Notes: generated by a model from the letters alone, not told the origin. Shown: positions 36,967 to 48,624, numbered from the stretch's first letter. The stretch: 64,000 nt of DNA from Siderastrea siderea (GCA_964030785.1 OZ034972.1:19471683-19535682), one strand, 5' to 3'. Program-made: numbers and translations.

Positions 36967-37728
36967 GGAGGGGACATCAATGCAAGACCCCCAGCAACTC
37001 ATAGCTCAGTGAACTCTGCTTCTGGTAACTGTTCAACCACGTTTGGAGGAGCCTATGCGAGACCCTCACCTGTCCATAACTCAGTGAACTCTGCTTCTGG
37101 TAACTGTTCAACCACGTTTGGAGGAGCCTATGCGAGACCCTCACCTGTCCATAACTCAGTGAACTCTGCTTCTGGTAACTGTTCAACCACGTTTGGAGGA
37201 GCCTATGCGAGACCCTCACCTGTCCATAGCTCAGTGAACTCTGCTTCTGGTAACTGTTCAACCACGTTTGGAGGAGCCTATGCGAGACCCTCACCTGTCC
37301 ATAGCTCAGTGAACTCTGCTTCTGGTAACTGTTCAACCACGTTTGGAGGAGCCTATGCGAGACCCCCAGCTGCTTACAGTCCTGTTTTTACTCGTCCACC
37401 TTGGCACAATAGTAACCCCTTTGTAGTAGTTAATCTAACTAATAGGATAAAAAAATGTGCTGGGTGTCCCTTTCCATTCCGTGACGCACAGGGCCCTGTT
37501 TATTTGGGAGTTGCAGTGAAACATGTAGAGAAAGATGTGTACTTTGATAAAGCCAGCAGCACCCAGAGAGTTACAAACGAAGGTAATCGGTACTACCATT
37601 GCCAAGTGTCTTGTATCACCTCCAGACACCCATATTTCTCTCCTGCAATGTTAAGAGCAGATCCGGACCTTCTTCTTGATGATTTCCAAAGATATAGTTT
37701 AAATTCTGTTTTTGGAGTATCTTTTTAG
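36967..37728 (+). pseudogene. Truncated duplicate of the transposase 3' exon
   Basis: Copies codons from the middle of the last transposase exon to its stop, with five 75-bp repeat units (37006, 37081, 37156, 37231, 37306) instead of four. It lacks the transposase core, SWIM finger, promoter and upstream splice site. The frame remains open only because the duplication is recent. Confidence 0.9.
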
Positions 37729-38363
37729 GAATTTCCTTGAGACTTTGAATTTCCTGGAGACTCTGACCTGCAATGTTAAGAGCAGATCTAAACCTTATTC
37801 TCGATGATTTCCAAAGATATAGTTTAATATTATATTTTGGATTATCTTTTTAGGAATTCACTTAAGACTTTGAATTGCCCTAAAAGATATCATATAATAA
37901 TCTAAGGTATAATGACCTTTTTGTCGTCCTGCTCACGTCAGAACTTGTTTGGTTTAGAGAATCTGCCTATTAAATTACTCTCATCCAACAAGATCAATCT
38001 CATCAAACATCAATCAACATAAAAAGGGAGCGAATTTAGTCTATAGCTAGTTGGAAGAAAGTTCTTTTCTTGATTGATAGGAAACACAAAATCCAGTTTT
38101 TACTAACAACAAGAATGTGTTTTCAGCTTCTTACTATGTTGTTTATAAAGGGTCTTTGACCAACACATAGTACACAGTACTGTTTACTGAAGCAAATGGC
38201 ACAAGCTTTTTTGTAAGCAGGGCAAAAATAGGCCAGTACACATTGTTATTTCATGCATTCACAGAATTTTACAGAATGTATGGAGGATGACTATTCGGTA
38301 ATACCTCTCTTTTTCCTATACCAAGATGACACCCAAAGCAGGGTCGAACCAAGGGTGTCTCTT

Positions 38364-38369
38364 GAGACG
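38364..38369. other. Empty virus integration site
   Basis: A single GAGACG lies within CTTGAGACGTTATTATAG, showing the host sequence before insertion. It is the direct reference for both element ends. Confidence 0.95.
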
Positions 38370-38487
38370 TTATTATAGAATGTGTGGATAACTGAAGGGG
38401 GTTTTCGTTTGTCCCGCAGTGGGTACAAATTGACATTTTTATTACCAATGTTTTCCACTGTTATTACCATTGTTTACTAATGTTATT

Positions 38488-39230
38488 GATACAGAATGTG
38501 TGGATAGGAGAAGGTGTTTATTTTTTTTTCTATACCCACAAATTGAAGTTGTTATTGCTTGTACTTAAGAGCTTTTGTTAAAGATGTAATTGTTACAGAA
38601 TGTGTGGATAGGGAAAATAAGGTCTTCGGTTATCTCTCTTTACCCACATATTGAAATTGTTATTCCTTAGCTTGTACTAGGGCGTTTGTTAAAGATGTTA
38701 TTGTTACAGAATGTGTGGATAAGGAAAAAAGGTCTTCGGTTATCTCTCTTTACCCACATATTAAAATTGTTATTCCTTAGCTTGTACTAGGGCTTTTGGT
38801 AAAGATGTTGTTGTTACAGAATGTGTGGATAGGGGAAAAAGGTTTTTGGTTATCTCTCTATACCCACATATTGAAATTGTTATTCCTTGTACTAGGGCCT
38901 TTGTTAATGATGTCATTTTTGCATATTAATTTTGTTATTACCTACAATCCTAGCGTCCTTAGCACACTTAGCAAAATAGTGCCATTGCTGACATTTTCTT
39001 TTTATCTTAAGTGTGCAGTGCTTATACTTTTGTCGAGGATTGTTTGTTCCCCAGACCAGGTTTATACCTGTTTCTTGGTTAAAGAATGGTGGATAGGGAA
39101 ATAAAGTGTTTGGTTTTGTTTTAATGCCTACATAGTTGAATTGTTTTTACCACTGTTACCCTGACCAGGGCTATATCAGGGTTTTTGTTTACAATGTTAT
39201 TGTTATGGAATACAAAATCAATAAAATAAT
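38488..39230 (+). repeat. Tandem array of about 105-110 bp units
   Basis: Units start with ATTG(A/T)TACAGAATGTGTGG at about 38483, 38587, 38697 and 38806. They contain TACCCACATATTGAAATTGT. More diverged copies continue to about 39230, and another unit forms 36801-36966. They are non-coding and may be a subterminal part of the MULE element. Confidence 0.75.
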
Positions 39231-39440
39231 AACTTATGGTTATTTAAAAGTTCTGTAATCTTTTTTGTAATTTTTCTGGTAATTTTGGAAATGTGAGCAG
39301 CATGATTTCCAACCGCTTAAAATGAAGAAAATAGGACAGTTAAGGGGGGGGGGAAGGGGGGGACTAAAGCAACAGTGCAGCAGTGGAGCCATTTGGTGGT
39401 CTTCAAAATATGGTGGAATTGATATTATGGGAGTTATATA

Positions 39441-39759
39441 CAGTGGAATCCTGATATCAGGATGTGCCAAGGAACAGCACAATTATATCGTTATATCGTG
39501 GAATCGTAATAGAGAAACATATCATCCGGATCATCGTGCAAAGCTGTTGTCATAAACGTTAGAGATTACTCGATTACTGTAATGTTATTGTAAATTCAAT
39601 GTATTGCCTGAATTTTGACTGTGTCAATATCGTTTATATATCGGCGAAGGTTTTACGTTCGGTCTGCTAAATTCTCATGTCACACCATACATTTAAGAAC
39701 ATTCATCGTTATACCGGGAATATCGCGATATCGAGGATCATTATATCGGGGTTCCACTG
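39441..39759. mobile_element. MITE with CAGTGGAA(T/C)CC inverted ends
   Basis: The left end CAGTGGAATCCTGATAT and right end (reverse complement) CAGTGGAACCCCGATAT face each other over 319 bases. The inside is rich in TATATCG motifs and has no open frame. A TA precedes the left end, with TG after the right end. This resembles non-autonomous Tc1/pogo-type elements. Confidence 0.7.
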
Positions 39760-40110
39760 TGTTTGCCTCCTGTTAATGTTGTATTTAATTCTTGACGCGG
39801 ATTTTCTAAATTTGTACCACCAGAATAGATATAACAAGAAAAATCGTCTTCAAGATCTCATCTTCGATTTACGCCCTCTTGTCGTATTTCTTTTCTTTTT
39901 CCTTTTCGGTTATTTCAGCTTCCCCAATTTTGACATTTTTGAAATGAGGAGCGTGTTAGTGGTAAAGGAAAATGACTTCATGTAAGATGCAATCTCTTGC
40001 CTCCTACTTCATGTATGCTAAAGCGATGTCGCAGAATAAAAAAGGTAAAACACTAGGACAAACTAGCCGATTCCTTGCAGCTGGGTTAGGTATAAAAATC
40101 TTGAAAAAAA

Positions 40111-40402
40111 CGAAAATCCAACTCGAAAATCGAAATCCTAACTAGATAATCCAACTTGAAATCCTAACTCGAACATCCAACTCGAAATCCTAACTCGAAA
40201 ATCCAACTCGAAATCCTAACTCGAAAATCCAACTCGAAATCCTAACTCGAAAATCCAACTCGAAATCCTAACTCAAAAATCCAACTCGAAATCCTAACTC
40301 GAAAATCCAACTCGAAATCCTAACTCGAAAATCCAACTCGAAATCCTAACTCGAAATCCAACTCGAAATCCAACTCGAAATCCAACTCGAAATCCTAACT
40401 CG
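40111..40402 (-). repeat. Minisatellite of the MULE right end
   Basis: About twelve alternating AAATCCAACTCG and AAATCCTAACTCG blocks, the reverse complement of the left-end array. Confidence 0.85.
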
Positions 40403-40418
40403 GGAGTTAGTTTGTCTC

Positions 40419-40427
40419 GCAGAGGTG
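40419..40427. repeat. Proposed 9-bp target-site duplication, right copy
   Basis: GCAGAGGTG, identical to 5952-5960. Confidence 0.5.
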
Positions 40428-40712
40428 AGCGTGTTTTCAATTCTGATTTAGCTTGTAGGCGTTGTGTAATAAGATTGGTTACAAGGTGTCAAAGATGATA
40501 AACGTGCTGCCTATTGTTAGCTGTGCTGCTGAAAGTTTAAATAAGGGAGCATAGGGAAAGCAGCTTTGAGGTTTCATCTGGAAGGAGCGAAACACCAAGC
40601 ACGTGTTATGGATTCTGCAAAATCAGTTGCTATTGCAGACGATTTCCATGATCAGATAGAGACACTAAAATCGTGATTTTTTTACTGCCATTCTGTGTGT
40701 TCAGGAGTTTTT

Positions 40713-40739
40713 ATAATAATAATAATAATAATAATAATA
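40713..40739. repeat. (TAA)n microsatellite
   Basis: Nine AAT/TAA trinucleotides. The surrounding 40428-41190 shows no supported gene. Confidence 0.9.
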
Positions 40740-41192
40740 CAATTCTTTATACAGATGGCCTATATCACAAGAAAATATAACAAGATAAAATTAACTAAAA
40801 TACTAAAATTCAGGCCAGAATTAGAACATTTATCCTTTCCTATAGCCTGTTGTACTTCAGTGTGGTTGTCAGTATGTGTCTGCAATCAACTTTCAGTCAA
40901 AAACACAAACATTGCTTTCAGACTATATTGTTGTTAAGATTATTGTTGAGATTATTGTTTGGTGTAGTGTTGCTTTATTGGATTATGTGTTTGGTTTTCT
41001 TCACCATATACAACTTATATATGGTGGTTATGCATCCCTGATGAATTATCACAGACTTAATATTGATGTTGCATTGTTGGTCATTTCCCTTAAAATGCAT
41101 TTTGTATCCTGGGGGTGGGGGGGGGGGGTTAAAGTAGCTATTGACCAATGAAAACATATCAAAAGATAATGCAAGACAAAGTAAACTTGCTA

Positions 41193-41600
41193 TGAACACT
41201 CCTTGAAAACTCAGTGTTTTGGTGCTTGAATACTCCTTGAATACTCCTTGAATTTTATATCCACAAACCAGCATGAACTCTGCTCATTACTTGGACTGTG
41301 TTCATTCAAAGATGGTGATTATTTATCAGAATTTGTCAGAGCGAAACAGAAAAAATGAGAATAGAGAAATCAATCGACAAATCTTTTACTTTCTCTTTTC
41401 ATTTTGAATTTAATGTCACCCTCTCTCTGAGGGACACAGTGTGCCTTGCATAGTTGTGTAAAGTGTTTTTCCACTTTTAACTAACTCCAATGTTGAGTGG
41501 CTGCTACCCGCTCATTACTTGCACTGTGCTTCTTCAAAGATAGTGATTATTTATCAGAATTTGCCAAAACAGGACAGACAAACTTAACTCACGAATCTTG
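41193..41600 (+). repeat. Dispersed repeat matching the left flank
   Basis: A CTCCTTGAA-rich stretch (41193-41250) is followed by two units beginning CTCATTACTTG(G/C)ACTGTG (41281 and 41511). Both parts also occur left of the MULE (5560-5670 and 4985-5540) in the same orientation. Confidence 0.65.
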
Positions 41601-42079
41601 CAAGGGGGAAAAAACAGTACAATAGCATTGCCATTTTTTTTTCCCATCAAAGTAGCAGAGGGTCAGATTTGTACTGTAGTAGAGTCCTGGCCCTCATTAC
41701 CTACATGTACAGTGTTAAACAGGAACAGACTGAGTGATACATCCAACTTACTGAATAATATACACAAGTGACCAAACACATCTGACAAAGCATTGGTCGC
41801 TCTGTTGATTTCATTCTTTTGTTTCATGAAGCAAAGAATTTAATTGGTTTCTTTTGTTTAGGTTTTAAACAAAAGAAAACAGAAGATGGGAACCTCATTT
41901 TTTGGTCTTTTCTGGAAAACTAAGCGTAAACCGGCAGGAAAAGAACAGGGATGCTCTCTGAATAAATTGAAGCCTACATGCAAAATATATTCAGGTACTT
42001 TCAAGCTAAAAGAATTGACCAAAAAAAAATTTCTTAGGGGACTTTCCACCAGCCTCTTCAAATGTTGTTTACATATAGA

Positions 42080-42840
42080 GTGGTCCAAAACTGACTGAGC
42101 GATACACACAACTGACCAGCATACCACTCAGTAAGTCATGTTATCACTCACTGAATTGAATATACTTTTCACTCAGCTGTTTATACCAACTGGTCAATTG
42201 TATGTATGGACTGGTCGGTCAGTTTTGTGTACCCCTTTGCCAGTTGTGGTTACCACTACAGCTGTTAAGTCAGTTATATCACTAAGTGAGTTGTGTGGAG
42301 TTATCCACCATTTCACTGAGTGGTTCCTCAGCTGAAGGAGCATTACACACAACTGACAACTGACCTGAATGATACAACTGACCTAGGGGTGTACACAACT
42401 GACTGAGTGGTAGCCATAACTGATCAAGTAACTGGGTGGTACTCACAAGTTAGCAAGTGGTGCACACAACTTACAGGGTGCTAATGACTGAGTGAAACAC
42501 AGTTGTAAAAGTTATGTGTTCTGAGTGGTGCACATAACTGACTTAGTAGACAAGACAGGTACATGTAGTCACAACTGACTGAGTGTCAAACTGGTGGTCC
42601 ACTCCAGAGGCTCTTCCAAGTGATATAACGACTGTATGTAATATTACTCAACTTACTGAGTGATCCACATAACTGATCTAGTGGTATAAACAACTGAGTG
42701 AACTGATTGAGTGGTTTACTCAATTGACTGAGTGGTATACAATACTGACCAAGTATTAAACACTTAACAGACTGAGCAATACAGTACATGTATGTACAAC
42801 TGTCTGACAGAGTATTTCAACTAACTGAACAATAAGTGTT
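42080..42840. repeat. Degenerate AACTGACTGAGTGG minisatellite
   Basis: Variants of ACAACTGACTGAGTGGTA recur every 22-28 bases, partly in inverted form (CACTCAGT). Short open frames inside have no protein character. From 42841 to 43609 nothing is recognised except a T run near 43022. Confidence 0.7.
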
Positions 42841-43609
42841 ACTGAGGGCTGTTTTTTTACAGAGCTGTAGTGGTATTTTTTAAATTTTGTATATAGCTGA
42901 CCAAAGTAAGTTTGTTTCCAGATTTTGGTGAATCCTCCAAAAAGGAATAAACTTAAATAAGTGACATTCAGTATTGCCTAATCATGGTCATACAAGTAGG
43001 TAATTAATATAGCATTACTAATTTTTTTTTTTTTTTTTTACAGTGGACTGATGAATCAGATGGAGGTGGTTTCTGAACTGGGTGTGGTTTATCATCAAAA
43101 TCACTCACTCAATCTGCACTTATTGACTTCATTTTTCTATAACAACTAGAAAAGTACTTCAAATTAAAATGCCTTTTGAAAGGCCTTTTATTTTTGTATG
43201 GATTTGGTTTTCATTATTTTGGCATATCAACTTAGGTGTTAACAAAAGTGAAGCATACAGAAGTTAATGCACTGTTTGGACTGGAATCTTTGTAGCTTTC
43301 TTATTTTTATAACTATCTTACTCAGTGTCACTACTTTATTGAATTCTAAGGCATTAGAGTAGCATCTTTGTAATTTATAGTGAGTTTCCAAGGTCGCACT
43401 GAAAGGTTTATTTTTCTACATGTAGACTTATCGTTTTTTGGAAAAAAATCGTATTTTTGGACGCATTTTGTTTTAAGGTATAGTATACCAAATAAATATT
43501 CACTTTGAAATAAATTTGGAAACTAGTGATGTCTGTCTCCTTCAGCAGCAATAATTACAATGTTTAAGTAGCCCACATGCATCTTTTATTTTAGTGTTGA
43601 AGTACACTA

Positions 43610-44060
43610 GAACAGTGTTAACATAACACGTGGGGGGTGTTATTCAACAAAGTTGGAAGTGCTATGTTACACAATTTTAGTGTAAAATTATCTCTGGTGT
43701 AAATTAACCTTGTTTTGGTGTGCACACAGCTGCAAGTTGTTTTACACCATTTGGGTGTCACAAATACACAATTCTAGTGTAAAATTATCTCTGGTGTAAA
43801 TTAACCTTGTTTTGGTGTGCACACAGCTGCAAGTTGTTTTACACCATTTGAGTGTCACAAGTACACTTTTTGGTGTAAACTTACCCAAATTCGGCGTCTA
43901 CATAACACTGTGTTGGTGTTTTTTTACCCAATCCAAATCAGAATTGTTGGTGGTTCACACTATTGTGGTGTAAATGTACACCATGTTGGCGTTACTTTAA
44001 CACTTAATTAATTGGTGTTCACACAGCTGCAAAAATTTACACTTTTTTGGTGTTACCATA
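43610..44060. repeat. Tandem GGTGTNNNNNACACC-type repeat
   Basis: A unit of about 98 bases starting TACACAATT(T/C)TAGTGTAAA is repeated at 43670 and 43768, with diverged copies to 44060. It consists of many GGTGT and ACACC pairs that can form small hairpins. Confidence 0.8.
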
Positions 44061-44122
44061 ACACTCTCACTTTTTCTGTGTAGGATCTCAAGTAAACCAG
44101 ACCTAATCAGCCAAAGAAATAC

Positions 44123-44362
44123 TCAAATGACAAACATAACAGCAAGGCTGATCTGACTACGTAGATGAACAGAGTGCACGTGTATTTTTACGGCATTTTC
44201 GCCATCTTGCTATGCCGTACTGATGAGCTCTAAGAAGAGCGAAACAGCTGTCTACGGCTGCAACCCTGCTCTGTTGAAGTTCTATTAGTGTCGTGTTGAT
44301 GTCTTGCGGAGTCAAATCTTTCTACGTAGTCAGATCAGCCTTGCTGCTATGTTTGTTATTTT
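44123..44362. repeat. Snap-back inverted repeat enclosing a hammerhead
   Basis: The arms 44123-44164 and 44321-44362 are reverse complements with a few mismatches (core CTGATCTGACTACGTAGA), enclosing about 156 bases with the ribozyme. It could be a palindromic MITE or the paired ends of a retroelement. Confidence 0.75.
44214..44258 (+). ncRNA. Hammerhead ribozyme (type I, short stem III), second copy
   Basis: Stem I GCCGTA/TACGGC is perfect. The core is CTGATGA, stem II GCTCT/AGAGC has loop AAGA, and then come core GAAA, palindromic ACAGCTGT with a 2-bp stem III, and cleavage base C44252. Predicted cleavage is between 44252 and 44253. It shares the CTATGCCGT entry with the 1676 copy but has a different stem II and compensating stem I changes (G-C to A-T at the closing pair), so the fold is conserved. 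Confidence 0.82.
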
Positions 44363-45408
44363 GCTTTCACTTTCTCGCTATCGCTCGTTGCTTCCCTCTG
44401 CTGTTGCCGCCGCAAAAGCTAAACGTTGAAACATTGCAGATTTTTTTTCACCTCGCTGTTTACGGTAGGGTTAATAGTTTTGTTGTTCAGTGCTTTGCTC
44501 GTCGTTTTAGTTTTAGTTTTCTTGACATTAACACCGTTGCCTTCTTGACTTCATTACTCTTTTTTCATCACTTCAACGTTGGTCTCTTTACCCGATAAAA
44601 GATGGCGGGTTGACGGTTAAAATTGCAGTGTTTTGACAGCTGATGGTCATAATCGTTGAGTCCCTCAGTGGCCAGAAATGTTTGCTATGAGCAGTTTGCA
44701 GACCACAAAATGTAGTGTTTTCAAACTGATCTTTCACCATACAAATGTTAGCGTAAATAGACAAGTCAACAAACTGACTTCAGTCAAGGCTTAACGGGGA
44801 CGTTTAACCCTTTGCGGCCCAAATTAATTTTGCTCAAGTTGGGCAATTTTAAGTCATAAACATTGAAAAATCAGCAGGAAGAAAATGTTTTATTGCAGCT
44901 ATCTACGTAATACTTGGAAGCCTCATTGTCAAGACATGGGCCTACATTTTGACAGGCTATTCGAAACAATTGACACTAATTGACACCTGTCATATCTAGT
45001 TAAACATTAACAACAAAGATAAGTAACAAACAATAAACAATTTCAGTTCTGTAGCTACGTTCCCTTAAAAAGGAAAATTATGAAATGGTTTTAGAATCAA
45101 AGATTATTGTGTACTGAACATTTTGATACCAAACACAACTTATTTTGAGTGCCTCTAAGTCGTGAAAATTTACTATTTCTCTAACCGCGTGACATGTCAC
45201 GCAACTCATTTTAAAAGAAATTTTACTATTTAGAGGCCCAGAGGCCACCAATTTGGAAACTAACTTGGCCCAGATGCCTATTTGAATGATACAAGCTTGA
45301 CTACAAATTAAGTCAGCAATGTCAAGGTTGGTGGTAGGCATGAAGACAGGGCGCAGCGCAAAGTCCCACATCGCAATCAGGGCAAATGTAGCTGGTTCTC
45401 ATTGACTT
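44363..45408. other. Non-coding stretch
   Basis: No supported gene, RNA or ordered repeat. Short open frames lack protein-like composition. Confidence 0.45.
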
Positions 45409-45970
45409 TCATCCAGCTGAACACACTTTGCATCTGCGTTCCATTCTTCTCCCTTTCTCGTTCACTGGGAGCATCTCAGGGAAGTGCCTTTCCATAAATC
45501 TCTGGACAACTGGTTCGGCGGATTGCCTTCCACGTTTCCTTCTTGCGGAAAAGTCACCAATCAGGTCCTTCACTAAGGAAATCCCAAAATTCTTGAGATT
45601 CCGCTTTTCGTGATTGGGTGACTCTTGCTCAAGACATAGCTCTGTCAAGAAGATCAAATAAAATCCTACTCCACCACTTTCTGCCATAGACTTTTCATTT
45701 GATCATTCTTATCGACACCACCCATGTATGTGTTGCAAGCACAAATGATGGGCGGACAAGTCACTTTCTGAATACTTCCATCCCGCTGCTTTTTGTTGAT
45801 TTCTGGTAGCTCACGAGGGGGAGCACCGGTGTACGTTCCAGCTGCGTAATTCCTGAAGGTCGGCCCCACGAAGAGGGAGGTGGAGGGGGAATGGGCACTG
45901 AAGGATAGAATTGACCCTTCAATTTAACCGTCTTATCAGAATACGAAATCGGAGAACCAAACATCGGTGC
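45409..45970 (-). pseudogene. piggyBac transposase remnant
   Basis: Minus-strand pieces in different frames match the C-terminal half of a piggyBac-type DDE transposase. A segment near 45780-45680 holds CPPIICACNTYMGGVDKNDQ, the hallmark second Asp region. A downstream segment (45640-45410) ends with RRCKVC, the start of the C-terminal zinc finger, which is cut short. At least one frameshift separates them and the catalytic N-terminal part is missing, so it is inactive. Confidence 0.75.
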
Positions 45971-46440
45971 ATCCGTCGAAGATTTGAAGCAGAATTAGCG
46001 CGAAGCTACGAGGTTGTAAAATAGGAAGGAACTTTAAATTTTTCGTCAGGTTTTTTTTTTCTCGCCATAACAGAATCTGCACTTAAAAATACTCTCCCCT
46101 TGCGCTTCGTGAACTGTACCTCTCCGCCTTTCCTATGCTCGTTCACGCTTGCGGCTAGTTATTAAAATTCTATCGCGTGAAAAAGACGCTGCTGATCTTG
46201 AGATGTAGATCGTACAAAGATCTTGTGAGGTACTGTTGTTGTTGTTGCTACCATTTTGATAAGAGTCTAGGAAGCAGGATCTGGGGACGAGTAATTCGCT
46301 TTAAAATAATCAAGATTTTCTCGTTTCATGAATTTCCCAACTTCTTTTCACCCACGACATTTACCGGCCACACCTACGACCTCTACCCACACTCACGATA
46401 GGGTCTGGCTGCACAGAAGCAAAATCAAGCAAAATCTCAA

Positions 46441-46856
46441 TTTCGCGGCAGTAGCTGAAAAATCGATTTCTTTCGTATTTTGCACATAATTAGGTATTAG
46501 TAAAGCTAGAAACCTGATGTGGTTCCTTTTCGCCAGAAGCGCTTTATTTTCGAAAAAAACGAGGAAATCGATTCTTGGCTGCCGTAGGTCAAAATCACAG
46601 GAAATTAATCTTGAAAATCAGTACCATAAACTTGCATCGCGCTGGTAAACTAAAACGGAGAGAAAAAGATAGGCACTTTCTATCGACAGAACAAGTCTTT
46701 TTCATTAACCAGACAGTTGTGAAACAGCAGTAGCGAAATCTGCTGAACACAAACAATTCCAACTAAAAGGCAGGTTTTGATGATCACGTAGAAACTGATT
46801 TGGAACCTAACTTCTGTGAAGTAATTTAACATGTGCCATAATTACCCCGCCGTCAG
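46441..46856 (+). repeat. Left arm of a large inverted repeat
   Basis: From TTTCGCGGCAGTAG to TTAACATGTGCCATAATTACC this is a diverged reverse complement of 63358-63758 (roughly four in five bases alike by eye). The arms are 16.5 kb apart and enclose the repeat array. Confidence 0.8.
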
Positions 46857-46918
46857 GACGGGGTCTAGTAATACCCGTTTTTTTACCCCGCCGTCAGGAC
46901 GGGGTCTAGTAATTCCCG
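46844..46918. repeat. ACCCCGCCGTCAGGACGGGGT hairpin repeats
   Basis: Two copies (46844 and 46885), each followed by CTAGTAAT(A/T)CCCG and a T run. Further copies stand near 50740, 50783, 51818, 51879, 57418 and 60590, always just before an array unit. Each forms a 6-bp stem around CCGTCAGGA. Confidence 0.8.
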
Positions 46919-48551
46919 TTTTTTTTTTTGTCGTCGTGGTCACTTGCCCCAGACCTCCGCTCGGTCAAAACAACACTTGCCGGTAATGTTGGTTCGTTTA
47001 ACGTTATTTCGCCAGAATTTTCATGAAAGTTGGTGTAGAAAATTACTGGCGATTTAATGGCATGAAAACCCCTTCGATGAAAGCAAGAACGAAGGTGCTA
47101 GCGAGCTTTAAAGCTGGCATGAATTCGCCAAACTTGCCCTGGCACGTAAACATTACATCACTAAAACACAAAACGCGATTCGGGGAAGTCCCTCGCTTTC
47201 GCCAAGTTGAATAATTCAACAGTAAAATGCAAGCATTTTTTTGGCAGTTTGCTTTGCTTCACCAAAATCTTTAGGGAAAGTTGTGTAAAAAAGTACAAGA
47301 AATTCAATGGAGTTGACTTCTCTTCGATGAGAGCAAGGAAGAAGGTGCTAGTGAGCTTTGAAGCTGGCATGAATTCACCTAAACTTACCGTAACACGTAA
47401 ACATTACGTCATTGAAAGACAGAAGCCGATTCGGGGAATTGTTTTGCTTTCGCTAAAGCATTTATCGAATGATGGCCTAAAAGTAGACCTTTACGTTTCA
47501 TTTTTCAGTAGATAACCGTTCCCTTTCGATTTAAGGATAATTTTTCTTCATCAATAAATCTATTTAAATTTCCGTTTAATATTTAGAATTACGCTGAGAT
47601 GTCATTTCCTTAAAAAATTGACGTAACTAAGTCACACCATGGTCAAAACTATTTCGTCACGTTCTTCTTCGCGAGTGCTAGAACAGGTGGATGACCAAGG
47701 AATGAGGGAAGGGAAAGGTATTCATACTATAAGGGATCCATGATATCACAAGGAGAAGGGTACAGAGAAGACGTTGGGGGGGGGGTGGCAGCACACACGT
47801 CAAACGTTAGAAAAATCACCAACTTCAAAACTTTGAACCACTTGGGCACATATCTTGAGTGACTGTAATGTATTTGCACCATGAGGGGGGGGGGGGAAAC
47901 GGCGGGGTCCAATGCCCCTGCGGCTTTTCTTGTTTTTTTTTTGGTTTTTTTTTCGTGGTCACTTGCCCCAGACCTTCGCTCGGTCCAAACAATACTTGCC
48001 GGTAATTTTCCTTCGTTTAGAGTTTATTCGCCAGAATTTTCATGAAAGTTGGTGTAGAAAATTACTGGCGATTTAATGGCATAAAGACCCCTTCGATAAA
48101 AGCAAAAACGAAGGTGCTAGCGAGCTTTGAAGCTGACATGAATTCGCCTAACTTGCCTTAGCACGTAAACATTACATCACTGAAACACAGAAGCCGATTC
48201 GGGGAAGTCGCTTCCTTTCGCCAAGTTGAATAATTCAACAGTCAAATGGAAGCCATTTTTTGGCAGTTTTGCTTTGCTTTGCCAAGATCTTTAAGGAAAG
48301 TTGTGTAGAAAGGTACAAGGAATTCAATGGACTTAACTTTTCTTCGACGAGAGCAAGGACGAATGTACTAGCGAGCTTTAGTTTGAAAGCTGGCATGAAC
48401 TCGCGATCGCTATAAACTTAGTAATATTATGATGTAAAGTGTATGTATGAGCGCCAAGAAGTGAGCAATACTGCCCTCCATAATTTCCCCCAGGCCACAG
48501 GCCTTTAAAAGAAGAAATTAGAAATGAGAACCAAGATAAACGAAAAATCTT

Positions 48552-48624
48552 TGACCCCGGCGGGATTTGAACCCACGACGTCCTGATTAGAACACCATCG
48601 CTCTACCAACTGAGCTACGAGGAC
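48552..48624 (-). pseudogene. tRNA-Arg(TCT)-like relic 1
   Basis: The D arm, T arm, box A and box B are intact. The loop GTTCTAA would place anticodon TCT, but the anticodon stem hardly pairs. A T5 run follows. It is probably the promoter part of a tRNA-derived repeat. The acceptor 5' strand is altered here (GTCCTCG). Confidence 0.6.

Larger units (their letters stand above)
36967..38529 (+). repeat. Host tandem duplication, second (uninterrupted) copy
   Basis: Nearly identical to 14072-15399 joined to 36801-36966. The join to the first copy is abrupt, at a run of nine T (36958-36966), and the same T run ends the second copy at 38521-38529. It carries the empty GAGACG target. Confidence 0.95.
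5961..40418 (+). mobile_element. Mutator-like (MULE) DNA transposon carrying a nested virus
   Basis: The proposed limits rest on four observations. Minisatellite blocks in opposite orientation lie at each end (5976-6105 and 40111-40402). A shared CGAGTTAGG starts exactly the same 16 bases in from each proposed end. The outer ends are GAG and CTC. A 9-bp direct repeat GCAGAGGTG flanks both. A MULE/SWIM transposase gene begins at 6227, only about 120 bases inside the left end, as expected for an autonomous copy. The outermost 16 bases match poorly between the ends, which lowers confidence. Without the 21.4-kb virus and the 1.5-kb host duplication, the element would be about 11.5 kb. Confidence 0.5.

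Noticed and set aside
41858..42335. Open frames overlapping the ACTGACTGAG minisatellite
   Set aside because: Their sequence is explained by the repeat, with no domain or splice site.
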